A DNA stretch of 5,997 nt from Clostridia bacterium. GTDB lineage: Bacteria; Bacillota_A; Clostridia; Christensenellales; Aristaeellaceae. The notes beneath the pieces were generated by a model. That model saw only the letters and a program-made list of their open reading frames with translations, was not told the DNA's origin and did no database searches. Position 1 is the stretch's first letter. Each line of letters starts with the position of its first letter. The stretch spans positions 1-5,997 of the forward strand of contig JAGCIC010000161.1 in NCBI GenBank assembly GCA_017648805.1, in the 5' to 3' direction. The position numbers were made by a program, and so were the translations under genes. Shown piece after piece: positions 1-4,940 of the stretch.

Positions 1-50
1 ACGAAAAGCTCCGCCACCTGGGCGCGAGCATAGAATACATCGAAAATTAG
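1..50 (+). CDS. murA: C-terminal end of probable UDP-N-acetylglucosamine 1-carboxyvinyltransferase (MurA), partial
   Basis: Only the last 15 codons are in the window, read in the frame starting at position 3: EKLRHLGASIEYIEN followed by TAG. The pattern E-[KD]-K-L-R-x-L-G-A-x-I-E is the usual C-terminal ending of MurA, which transfers enolpyruvate from PEP to UDP-GlcNAc in the first committed step of peptidoglycan synthesis in the cytoplasm. The assignment rests on family memory of this short tail only. A strong terminator 13 bp after the stop is consistent with the end of a gene or operon. The rest of the gene lies upstream of the window, so the catalytic cysteine cannot be checked. Bacillota often carry two MurA paralogues and which one this would be cannot be told. 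Confidence 0.6.
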   Translation, partial: EKLRHLGASIEYIEN

Positions 51-63
51 CCGTAAACTTCAT

Positions 64-100
64 AAACGGCGGCCCTGAGGCCGCCGTTTCGCTGTCTTTT
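64..100 (+). terminator. Rho-independent terminator of the murA-like gene
   Basis: An 11-bp perfect stem (AAACGGCGGCC at 64-74, GGCCGCCGTTT at 79-89) closes a CTGA tetraloop, followed by CGCTGTCTTTT. The U-tract is short and starts 7 nt after the stem, so the stem rather than the tract carries the signal. It lies 13 bp after the upstream stop codon. Confidence 0.85.
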
Positions 101-331
101 AACGCCGCAGATCAAAGATATCACGCCGCGGCCTGTAAATCCGCTTCGCTTATGCGCCGCTGAGCGTACGGTTTGCCGCCCGCGGCACGACCTGCCGGTC
201 TCTCAGGTCCATGACGTCCGCCGGGCTGCCGTTCACCGCCGCTGCGGACCGTTCACCTTTCCCGCGCCGGACGTTCTGCGGCAAACAGATGTCCCTTTTC
301 CAAAAATTAAAACTTCCCCGTGCGTTCCTTA
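101..331. other. Gene-free spacer between murA terminator and tRNA-Leu promoter
   Basis: No convincing gene is present. The longest reading frame (150-338, minus) needs a TTG start lying on the tRNA -35 box, has no Shine-Dalgarno sequence and shows no recognisable domain. The segment is GC-rich up to about 290 and then AT-rich. It contains a 9-bp direct repeat CCGTTCACC (229-237 and 249-257, exactly 20 bp apart) and short inverted repeats such as ACCTG/CAGGT around 190-209. None matches an RNA family I can name. Confidence 0.5.
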
Positions 332-360
332 TTGACAAAGACTGTCCGGACGACTATAAT
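332..360 (+). promoter_or_regulatory. Consensus sigma-A promoter of tRNA-Leu
   Basis: A perfect -35 TTGACA (332-337) and a perfect -10 TATAAT (355-360) are separated by 17 bp. The predicted start is near 367, about 6 nt before the mature tRNA 5' end, so the leader removed by RNase P would be very short. An A/T-rich stretch, AAAAATTAAAA at about 302-312, falls roughly 55-65 bp upstream of the start and could act as a distal UP element. This is as expected for a highly expressed stable RNA. Confidence 0.92.
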
Positions 361-372
361 AGTAATGTTCAT

Positions 373-454
373 GCGGCTGTGGCGGAATCGGCATACGCGC
401 ACGTTTGAGGGGCGTGTTCCGCAAGGAGTACGAGTTCAAGTCTCGTCAGCCGCA
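373..454 (+). tRNA. tRNA-Leu, anticodon GAG
   Basis: This is an 82-nt class II tRNA. The acceptor stem pairs GCGGCTG (373-379) with CAGCCGC (447-453), with discriminator A at 454. The D arm carries the GCGGAAT...GG...ACGC pattern of leucine tRNAs. The anticodon stem CACGT/GCGTG (400-404/412-416) closes the loop TTGAGGG, placing GAG at 407-409. The long variable arm (417-429) has a GCAA loop, and the T arm is ACGAG-TTCAAGT-CTCGT (430-446). CCA is not encoded, because CGT follows the discriminator, so it must be added by the CCA-adding enzyme. It reads CUC and CUU leucine codons. It is transcribed alone, with its own promoter and two terminators. Confidence 0.96.
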
Positions 455-457
455 CGT

Positions 458-496
458 AAAAACAGGACGGATTTTAACGCTCCGCCCTGTTTTTTT
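458..496 (+). terminator. Terminator of tRNA-Leu
   Basis: The hairpin pairs AAAAACAGG (458-466) with CCTGTTTTT (486-494), is extended inward by CGGA/TCCG after one A-C mismatch, and ends in a 7-T run (490-496). It begins 3 nt after the tRNA discriminator base. Confidence 0.88.
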
Positions 497-514
497 GCCT
501 GTTTTTGCGCGTAT

Positions 515-537
515 AACGCGCTGTTCGCGCGTTTTTT
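515..537 (+). terminator. Second, back-to-back terminator after tRNA-Leu
   Basis: A 7-bp perfect stem, AACGCGC (515-521) with GCGCGTT (527-533) around a TGTTC loop, runs into TTTTTT (532-537). Just upstream, GCGCGT (507-512) can also pair with ACGCGC (516-521), so this hairpin has a competitor. It probably acts as a backup stop for readthrough of the first tRNA terminator. Confidence 0.7.
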
Positions 538-550
538 CCCGCTTCCGCCC

Positions 551-570
551 CAGCCGCAGGGAGTACGAGT
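551..570 (+). repeat. 20-bp patch of tRNA-Leu sequence (candidate relict attachment site)
   Basis: Bases 551-558 (CAGCCGCA) equal the 3' end of the tRNA-Leu gene (447-454). Bases 554-570 match tRNA positions 419-435, covering the variable arm and the 5' half of the T stem, at 16 of 17 positions. The two matches overlap in the shared CCGCA. The orientation is the same as the tRNA, about 100-135 bp downstream of it. The copy stops before the 3' half of the T arm, so it is not a functional tRNA. It is either an integrase scar or the remnant of a rearranged tandem tRNA copy. Confidence 0.6.
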
Positions 571-574
571 CGGT

Positions 575-610
575 TTTGTACCCCAATTTGTACCCCAATT
601 TGTACCCCAA
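575..610 (+). repeat. Three perfect 12-bp tandem repeats (TTTGTACCCCAA)
   Basis: Three identical contiguous units occupy 575-586, 587-598 and 599-610, followed by a decaying TTGTG. No gene covers them. Short adjacent direct repeats of this size beside tRNA-derived sequence resemble arm-type sites bound by the N-terminal domain of tyrosine integrases, as in the adjacent P'1-P'2-P'3 sites of phage lambda. That role is inferred; no integrase or excisionase gene is in the window. Confidence 0.9.
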
Positions 611-675
611 TTGTGTTACTCTACAGGGGGTTTCTCTGACATTTCGTTTCGTTTACAGCCGCTGACTGCATAAAC

Positions 676-706
676 AAAAAACCGGAAAAAAGGCCGCGTT
701 TCCGGT
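676..706 (-). terminator. Terminator of the YdjM-family gene
   Basis: Read on the minus strand, ACCGGAAA (699-706) pairs perfectly with TTTCCGGT (681-688) around a 10-nt loop and is followed by a T run (complement of 676-680). It lies 25 bp past the stop codon of the minus-strand gene ending at 731. On the plus strand no T run follows the stem, so termination should be one-directional. Confidence 0.82.
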
Positions 707-730
707 CTGTTCAGTTTTCTGCCCGGTCGA

Positions 731-1351
731 TCAGTGAATGATATACGGATACAGCCTGTACGCCGCAAGGCCTAGGGCGGCGGCGAAGCCCAGGCGCATG
801 AGAAATTTGTCGGCGGTCCTGCCGGAGTAGAAAAGCCTGAGGCACACGCCTGTCTTTATGGGATAAAACAGGTGTACTTCCTTTTTGGTCAGCAGGTCCA
901 GCGCCAGGTGGGAAACGTAGCCCGCCAGCACCGCGAAGCCCAGGCGAGTGTAGATCAGGGCGAAACAGCCCGAAAACAGCGCCATGGCGATTATCGAGTG
1001 AGTGAAGGTGCGGTGGGGGGACAGACAGCCGAACAGGTACAGAAACACTATCCCGACCGCGGCGGCGAGGGACACCGAGCGGTTGGGGCCGGTCACGAAC
1101 TCGCACACGCCGAGTTTAAGATACAGGTCCAGAACGGCGGCGGCAAACAGCGCCAGCGCGCCCAGCATCTGGCCGATCAGGGCGTCGTGCTTTTTGTCGT
1201 GGCTGACGGTGTCCACGTCCGCGAACACGCCGCCCACCGCGCCGCCCGCGACGGACACGATCACGTCGCTCAGGCTCTGCGGCTGCAGTATAAAGAATGA
1301 CGCCGCCAGCGACGCGGCCATTCCCACTGCCAGGTGCGTTCTGTTAAGCAT
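731..1351 (-). CDS. YdjM-family (DUF457) integral membrane protein, putative metal-dependent hydrolase
   Basis: The 206-residue multi-pass membrane protein shows the motif order of the YdjM/DUF457 family: N-R-T-H-L near the N-terminus (3-7), GGVFADVDTVSH (40-51), HRTFTHS (113-119), GYVSHLALDLLT (144-155) and VHLFYP (159-164). The clustered His and Asp residues in and beside the helices are the likely metal ligands. The family is annotated as membrane-bound metal-dependent hydrolase, but substrate and reaction are not established; E. coli ydjM is an SOS (LexA) gene. The ATG at 1349-1351 is chosen over an upstream TTG (1396) because the family homology begins at MLNRTHL, GGGGG sits 7 nt before it, and the TTG would lie upstream of the predicted transcription start. 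The gene has its own promoter and terminator. I do not see a Gram-positive LexA box (GAAC-N4-GTTC). Confidence 0.88.
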   Translation of the reverse strand: MLNRTHLAVGMAASLAASFFILQPQSLSDVIVSVAGGAVGGVFADVDTVSHDKKHDALIGQMLGALALFAAAVLDLYLKLGVCEFVTGPNRSVSLAAAVGIVFLYLFGCLSPHRTFTHSIIAMALFSGCFALIYTRLGFAVLAGYVSHLALDLLTKKEVHLFYPIKTGVCLRLFYSGRTADKFLMRLGFAAALGLAAYRLYPYIIH

Positions 1352-1364
1352 GATCAGGCCCCCG

Positions 1365-1384
1365 CAAACAATGTACGTTGTATG
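1365..1384. promoter_or_regulatory. Imperfect palindrome at the YdjM-family transcription start, possible operator
   Basis: The 20-bp element has 8 of 10 symmetric base pairs, with the core ACAATGTACGTTGT at 1368-1381. It covers the predicted start of transcription immediately downstream of the -10 box, a common place for a repressor. The sequence does not fit the LexA box, and no cognate regulator is visible. Confidence 0.35.
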
Positions 1385-1386
1385 AA

Positions 1387-1416
1387 ATAATAGCAATTAA
1401 GCTCCGCCAGTGTCAA
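1387..1416 (-). promoter_or_regulatory. Sigma-A promoter of the YdjM-family gene
   Basis: On the minus strand TTGACA (complement of 1411-1416) is separated by 18 bp from TATTAT (complement of 1387-1392), a perfect -35 and a 5/6 -10. It predicts a start near 1380 and a leader of about 29 nt before the ATG at 1351. It therefore lets the gene be expressed apart from the minus-strand gene upstream. Confidence 0.75.
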
Positions 1417-1450
1417 GTGCGTCCGGACACGGAAACGGCGGAGTACGGGC

Positions 1451-1846
1451 TTAGCGGTTTTTGCGGTCCGGGTTGCAGGCGCCGCAGGGCTTGTATTTCT
1501 GCCTGGCAAGTTCTTCCGCAGAAAGGGTGCTGTGCTCCCGGTTCTCGGTGTTTATGAGGAGGGTCTGCATGCAGTTGGAAAGGTGGAATTTTTTGGTTTT
1601 GGTGTTCAGCACGAACAGGCCCTCTATATACTCCGGGTTCAGTGCGTCGTAGTGACCGCCGGCGAAGCCCGCACGGTAGATCATTTCCTCGCGCTCGGTC
1701 AGGCCTTCGGGGACGGCGGCATTCCGGGCCGACTCCATGGAGAACCGGTCCCGGGCAGTAAAGTAATCCGGCAGCGCGTCTGACTCTGCCGGAACAAAGC
1801 CGAACAGGCATATGACGGCGATAAAAACGATGAGCTTGTGTTTCAT
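1451..1846 (-). CDS. Small secreted protein with C-terminal H-x3-C...C-x2-C domain
   Basis: The 131-residue protein has an N-terminal signal peptide: K2-K4, a hydrophobic core at 5-18, and a plausible cleavage after VPA20. There is no lipobox. Residues 78-126 (FVLNTKTKKFHLSNC...YKPCGACNP) match a small tail domain often seen in clostridial exported proteins and nuclease-associated proteins, reminiscent of the zinc-binding fold of Ada. H88, C92, C121 and C124 are the obvious candidate metal ligands. Function is unknown; metal or thiol binding outside the membrane is an inference. The start is fixed by GGGAG 8 nt before the ATG. No terminator lies between this gene and the YdjM-family gene 99 bp downstream, so readthrough is possible. 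The region 21-75 is not recognised. Confidence 0.8.
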   Translation of the reverse strand: MKHKLIVFIAVICLFGFVPAESDALPDYFTARDRFSMESARNAAVPEGLTEREEMIYRAGFAGGHYDALNPEYIEGLFVLNTKTKKFHLSNCMQTLLINTENREHSTLSAEELARQKYKPCGACNPDRKNR

Positions 1847-1891
1847 GGATGTATCTCCCGTATAATAGGACCGTCATGTCCCGACGGGAGG

Positions 1892-1900
1892 ATTATACCA
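1892..1900 (-). promoter_or_regulatory. Extended -10 promoter of the small secreted protein gene
   Basis: The minus strand reads TGGTATAAT, that is TGn plus a perfect -10, with only a weak -35 at the usual distance. This fits an extended -10 promoter, with a start near 1885 and a leader of about 39 nt to the ATG at 1846. Confidence 0.6.
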
Positions 1901-1922
1901 TATCCGCCCGGACAAATCCAGG

Positions 1923-1935
1923 GGCTTTGAAAGCC
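1923..1935. promoter_or_regulatory. 13-bp perfect palindrome between divergent promoters
   Basis: GGCTTTGAAAGCC has 6-bp arms around a single G. It sits 13 bp upstream of the -35 of the antiporter promoter and about 22 bp upstream of the divergent -10 box. With a single central base it suits a dimeric DNA-binding protein better than an RNA hairpin. No regulator gene is in the window. Confidence 0.4.
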
Positions 1936-1948
1936 GGGGCGGACCCCT

Positions 1949-1977
1949 TTGACATTGCCTTAACGCGGGTGTATAAT
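1949..1977 (+). promoter_or_regulatory. Consensus sigma-A promoter of the antiporter operon
   Basis: A perfect TTGACA (1949-1954) and a perfect TATAAT (1972-1977) are separated by 17 bp. The expected start is near 1984, giving a leader of about 45 nt. It is the only clear promoter upstream of the four-gene operon at 2030-5425. Confidence 0.92.
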
Positions 1978-2005
1978 GTAGGGAACAAGAAAAGGAAAGG
2001 TTTTT

Positions 2006-2020
2006 CCGCGGTTTTCGCGG
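2006..2020 (+). promoter_or_regulatory. Leader hairpin between a distant Shine-Dalgarno and the antiporter start
   Basis: CCGCG-GTTTT-CGCGG forms a 5-bp all-G/C stem in the mRNA leader. The only good purine-rich ribosome-binding sequence, AAGGAAAGG (1992-2000), is 29 nt from the ATG at 2030, too far in linear form. Folding the 15-nt hairpin shortens the effective gap to about 14 nt. It may therefore set translation of the first gene, but this is inferred. Confidence 0.4.
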
Positions 2021-2029
2021 CAGACTCTT

Positions 2030-3460
2030 ATGCCCGGCCTGCAAGAGTATTCGCCCATCGCCTCGGTGATAATCTCCGTGGCAATAATGCTGACCAGCGG
2101 GTTTCTGTTTACCCGGGTCACCAAAAAGCTGTCCTTGCCGGATGTGACCGCATACATACTGGCGGGCATCGCCATCGGTCCCTGCGGGTTAAAGCTGATA
2201 AACAGGGATATAGTGGAGGGCACCGCCTTCCTGTCAGATGTGGCGTTAAGCTTCATAGCGTTCTCCACGGGCCAGTTCTTCCGCTTTTCGGCGCTTAAGC
2301 AGAACGGAGCCAAGGTGATATTCATCACCCTCACCGAGGCGCTGCTTCCCAGCCTGCTGGTGTTCGTGCTCACGTACCTGGTGCTGGGACTGTCGCTGGC
2401 GTTTTCCATAGTGCTGGCGGCGCTCGCCAGCGCCACGGCGCCCGCCTCCACCATGATGACCATACGCCAGACGGGCGCGAAGGGCGATTTCGTGAACACC
2501 CTGCTGCAGGTGGTGGCGCTGGACGACGTGGTGAGCCTGATGGCGTACTCAATCGCCATCTCCGTAGCCGTGAGCAGCTTAAGCGGCGGGCGGGTGGACG
2601 TTAACAACATCCTTTTGCCCATAGGCACCAACCTGGCGGCGCTGGTGCTGGGCGGCGCGTTCGGCGCGCTGTTGTCCGCCATACTCAAAAAGCGCTCCAC
2701 CGACAACCGCCTGATAATCGCGATAGCGCTGCTGTTCGCCTTCTGCGGCATCTGCGCGCTGTTCGACATAAGCCCGCTTCTGGGCTGCATGTCCATGTCC
2801 ACGGTGTACATAAACATCACCGACGACGACAAGCTGTTCAAACAGCTCAACTACTGGTCGCCGCCGCTGCTGCTGCTGTTCTTCGTGCGCAGCGGCATGA
2901 ACTTCGACCTCAACATGCTTTTGTCCACGGGGGAGGGCATGGGCGGCACTTCCCTGCTGGTGATAGGCGTGCTTTACTTTATCGTCAGGATACTGGGCAA
3001 GTACACGGGCGCGTACCTGGGCTGCAGGGCCGCGGGTAAAGCCAAAAAGGTCAGGGATTTCCTGGGCATGGCGCTGATACCCCAGGCGGGGGTGGCGATA
3101 GGCCTTGCGGCGCTGGGCGCCAGGACCCTGGGCGCCAACGGCGGACCCATGCTGGAGACGATAATACTCTCCTCCAGCGTGCTGTACGAACTTATCGGCC
3201 CCGCTTCCGCCAAGGCCGCGCTGAGCCTGTCCGGCTCGTATTCGGATAAGATAGAGGACCTGGCGCCCGTGGACGAGCTTATGCCCGACGGCACCAGGAA
3301 GACCGAGACCCAGAAGCTGATCGAGCGCATCCAGCTTATACAGCAGACCCTGCCCGAGAAGCCGGTCAACGAGAACGAGGAAGCGTTTACCGGCGCCGCG
3401 GAGGAATATTACGCCGCCGTCACCCGTGAAAGGCGCACGGGCAAGCGGATGAGGCGGTAG
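2030..3460 (+). CDS. CPA2-type cation:proton antiporter (Kef/NhaP-like membrane domain)
   Basis: The 476-residue polytopic protein is about 12-13 helices followed by a charged cytoplasmic tail from about residue 402. Family hallmarks are P37 and the GIAIGP motif (46-51), the helix-breaking ATAP segment (135-138) of the discontinuous helix, and adjacent aspartates D165-D166 in VALDDVVSLM. That DD pair is the ion-binding signature of electrogenic Na+/H+ antiporters of this superfamily. The segment ELIGPASAK closes the membrane domain. It lacks the RCK/TrkA-N nucleotide-binding domain of true Kef channels. It likely exchanges Na+ or K+ for protons across the cytoplasmic membrane. The ATG at 2030 has no near Shine-Dalgarno, but a TAG at 1979-1981 with no start codon between leaves no upstream alternative. 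It is first in the operon, 24 bp before the MgtC-like gene. Confidence 0.9.
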   Translation: MPGLQEYSPIASVIISVAIMLTSGFLFTRVTKKLSLPDVTAYILAGIAIGPCGLKLINRDIVEGTAFLSDVALSFIAFSTGQFFRFSALKQNGAKVIFITLTEALLPSLLVFVLTYLVLGLSLAFSIVLAALASATAPASTMMTIRQTGAKGDFVNTLLQVVALDDVVSLMAYSIAISVAVSSLSGGRVDVNNILLPIGTNLAALVLGGAFGALLSAILKKRSTDNRLIIAIALLFAFCGICALFDISPLLGCMSMSTVYINITDDDKLFKQLNYWSPPLLLLFFVRSGMNFDLNMLLSTGEGMGGTSLLVIGVLYFIVRILGKYTGAYLGCRAAGKAKKVRDFLGMALIPQAGVAIGLAALGARTLGANGGPMLETIILSSSVLYELIGPASAKAALSLSGSYSDKIEDLAPVDELMPDGTRKTETQKLIERIQLIQQTLPEKPVNENEEAFTGAAEEYYAAVTRERRTGKRMRR

Positions 3461-3484
3461 ACACCGATTGTCCCGGAGGATAAC

Positions 3485-4159
3485 ATGGACGACATTCTGA
3501 ACGTATCCCTTAAGATAGTGCTGGCGATACTGGTGGGCGGCCTGGTGGGCTGGGAAAGGGCCTCCAAGCGCCACAGCGCGGGCCTGCGCACATTTATGGT
3601 GGTGACGCTCTCCACCGACATAGTAATGATGCTGGAGCTTTACCTGCACGACAGGTTCGGCGCGAGCATATACATACTGTCCGCCGCGTCCATAATCGCG
3701 GTGTCGTCGGTGGCGGTGAACAGCATATTCTTCAGCGCGAAAAACCAGATAAAGGGCCTGACCACTTCCGCCACCCTGTGGGCGTGCGGCGTGATAGGGC
3801 TCATAATCGGCGCGGGCTACTACCTGGTGGCTGCGATGGCGCTGGCGGGGCTGTACCTGACCATTTCCGTGATGCCCACCCTGGAAGAGTACCTTAAAAA
3901 CCGCTGCAACCACTTTGAGGTGCAGGCGGAGCTCAACAGCGCCACAAGCCTGCCGTCCTTCGTGGCCACGGTGAGGGAGCTGGGCATCCGCATAGACGAG
4001 ATCGAGCTTAACCCCGCCTACGTGAACTCCGGCATAAGCGTGTACACCGTGGCGCTCACCATAGTCAGCAGCGAGCTCAAAAAGTACAAGACCCACAAAG
4101 AGATAATCGAAGCGCTCAAGAGCCTTGAGTACATCAGGCATATAGAGGAAATGAACTGA
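3485..4159 (+). CDS. MgtC/SapB-family membrane protein, divergent
   Basis: The 224-residue protein has membrane helices in about residues 5-130 and a soluble domain at 140-224 that resembles an ACT-type fold. MgtC hallmarks are GGLVGWER (18-25), AGLRT (32-36) and KGLTTSATLW followed by GLIIGAG (90-111). However, the usual glycine-rich GIGFLGAG segment is replaced by Ala/Ser/Ile-rich sequence (about 65-80), so it is an outlying member. MgtC proteins support growth in low Mg2+ and virulence in several bacteria, partly by acting on the F-ATPase or on other membrane proteins; the biochemical activity is not settled. GGAGG 5 nt before the ATG fixes the start. The gene lies 24 bp after the antiporter stop, in the same operon, which suggests a shared role in ion homeostasis. 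Most Ile codons here are ATA (15 of 23). Confidence 0.87.
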   Translation: MDDILNVSLKIVLAILVGGLVGWERASKRHSAGLRTFMVVTLSTDIVMMLELYLHDRFGASIYILSAASIIAVSSVAVNSIFFSAKNQIKGLTTSATLWACGVIGLIIGAGYYLVAAMALAGLYLTISVMPTLEEYLKNRCNHFEVQAELNSATSLPSFVATVRELGIRIDEIELNPAYVNSGISVYTVALTIVSSELKKYKTHKEIIEALKSLEYIRHIEEMN

Positions 4160-4220
4160 CGCCCGGGGAAACAGCCGGCCGATCGAACTTATAAGCTACC
4201 GACCGAATAAGGAGTACAGT

Positions 4221-4940
4221 ATGCCCGACACACGAATCACCAAGCAGAAATTGAAGGACCACTGGGGCTATTCCGGCAAAGCCTATATAATCGGCGCGCT
4301 GGTGGCGGTGGCGCTGGCCAGCATGTTCTTTACCATGGTCACCAACCGCGAGCCCGCGGACAAGTATTCCGTGAATTTCGCCATAGTGCGCTCGTATTCC
4401 AACACCGAGCAGTTAAACGGCGTGAGCGACGCGCTGCTCAAGTTCGGCCGGGAGGCCGACCCGGAGTTAAAGGCGGTCAAGTTCACGTCCGTCATGTTCG
4501 AAGGCGACATGAACAGCCAGGACGCCTACAACTATTACCAGCTTTACATACTGCAGCTGTCGGCGGGCAGCAACGACTTCTTCCTGCAGACGGAAGGCAT
4601 GACCAGGTCCCTGCTCCTGGGCGGCAATCTGAGGCCTCTGGAGGAGCTGGAGTACTTTGAGCAGTTCGTGAAAAACCACCCGGAAGCGGAGATAATGTGG
4701 GAGAAGGAGCCTCTGCCCGAGGGAGTGGAGGAGACCGAGGACAACGCGGACCGGCCCGTGCACGCCTACGCGGTGAGTATGGAGAGCCTGGGCGGGGCGA
4801 TACAGATGAATTCCTTCGACAACCGGGGCATGTACGCGGGCATGCTGGTCTCCAGCGCCAACCCGGAGACTTCCCTTTACGTGCTGGACGAGTTCTATAA
4901 CCTGCTTAAACCTGCCGAGACCGGGGAGACGCAGGAATGA
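4221..4940 (+). CDS. Single-pass membrane protein with extracytoplasmic domain, solute-binding-protein-like, function unknown
   Basis: The 239-residue protein has a basic N-terminus (K8, K10, K12, K20), one transmembrane helix at about 21-40 and an acidic domain of about 195 residues expected outside the cell. A stretch with QLSAGSNDFFLQTEG and then LRPLEEL recalls solute-binding proteins, where a sampled-ligand strand is followed by a placement loop. GMLVSSANPETSLYVLDEFYNLL recalls their C-terminal hinge helix. It is much shorter than a full binding protein, and no lipobox or ABC permease is present. I do not recognise a characterised family; a sensor or accessory role for the operon is inference only. 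The start is supported by AAGGAG 6 nt upstream. The 61-bp gap before it holds no clear promoter or terminator. Its stop overlaps the next start in ATGA. Confidence 0.7.
   Translation: MPDTRITKQKLKDHWGYSGKAYIIGALVAVALASMFFTMVTNREPADKYSVNFAIVRSYSNTEQLNGVSDALLKFGREADPELKAVKFTSVMFEGDMNSQDAYNYYQLYILQLSAGSNDFFLQTEGMTRSLLLGGNLRPLEELEYFEQFVKNHPEAEIMWEKEPLPEGVEETEDNADRPVHAYAVSMESLGGAIQMNSFDNRGMYAGMLVSSANPETSLYVLDEFYNLLKPAETGETQE

Noticed and set aside
150..338. A 62-codon minus-strand frame in the spacer before tRNA-Leu
   Set aside because: It needs a TTG start lying on the tRNA -35 box, has no ribosome-binding site or promoter of its own, and shows no recognisable domain.
575..610. A CRISPR array
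   Set aside because: The 12-bp units are contiguous with no spacers, too short, only three, and no cas gene is near.
320..673. Plus-strand open frames running through the tRNA-Leu gene and the 12-bp repeats
   Set aside because: They translate the tRNA, its terminators and a tandem repeat (giving FVPQ repeats); a functional tRNA and terminators explain the sequence.
1352..1396. An N-terminal extension of the YdjM-family protein starting at TTG (1396)
   Set aside because: It lies upstream of the predicted transcription start and before the point where family similarity begins (MLNRTHL).
1861..1866. A plus-strand TATAAT as a second promoter for the antiporter operon
   Set aside because: No acceptable -35 lies at 16-18 bp, and a perfect consensus promoter is present further downstream.
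1960..2850. A 296-codon open frame on the minus strand, antisense to the antiporter
   Set aside because: It has Ser/Ala-rich, low-complexity composition, no family motifs, and lies opposite a clear conserved membrane protein and its promoter.
2579..4141. A 520-codon open frame on the minus strand across the antiporter and MgtC-like genes
   Set aside because: It is antisense to two well-supported genes, spans their intergenic gap, has a His/Gln/Arg/Gly/Val-rich composition typical of a mirror frame of GC-rich codons, and shows no domain.
4160..4220. An internal promoter before the solute-binding-like gene (TATAAG at about 4190)
   Set aside because: There is no recognisable -35 at the proper distance; the gap is simply a longer intercistronic space with a strong ribosome-binding site.
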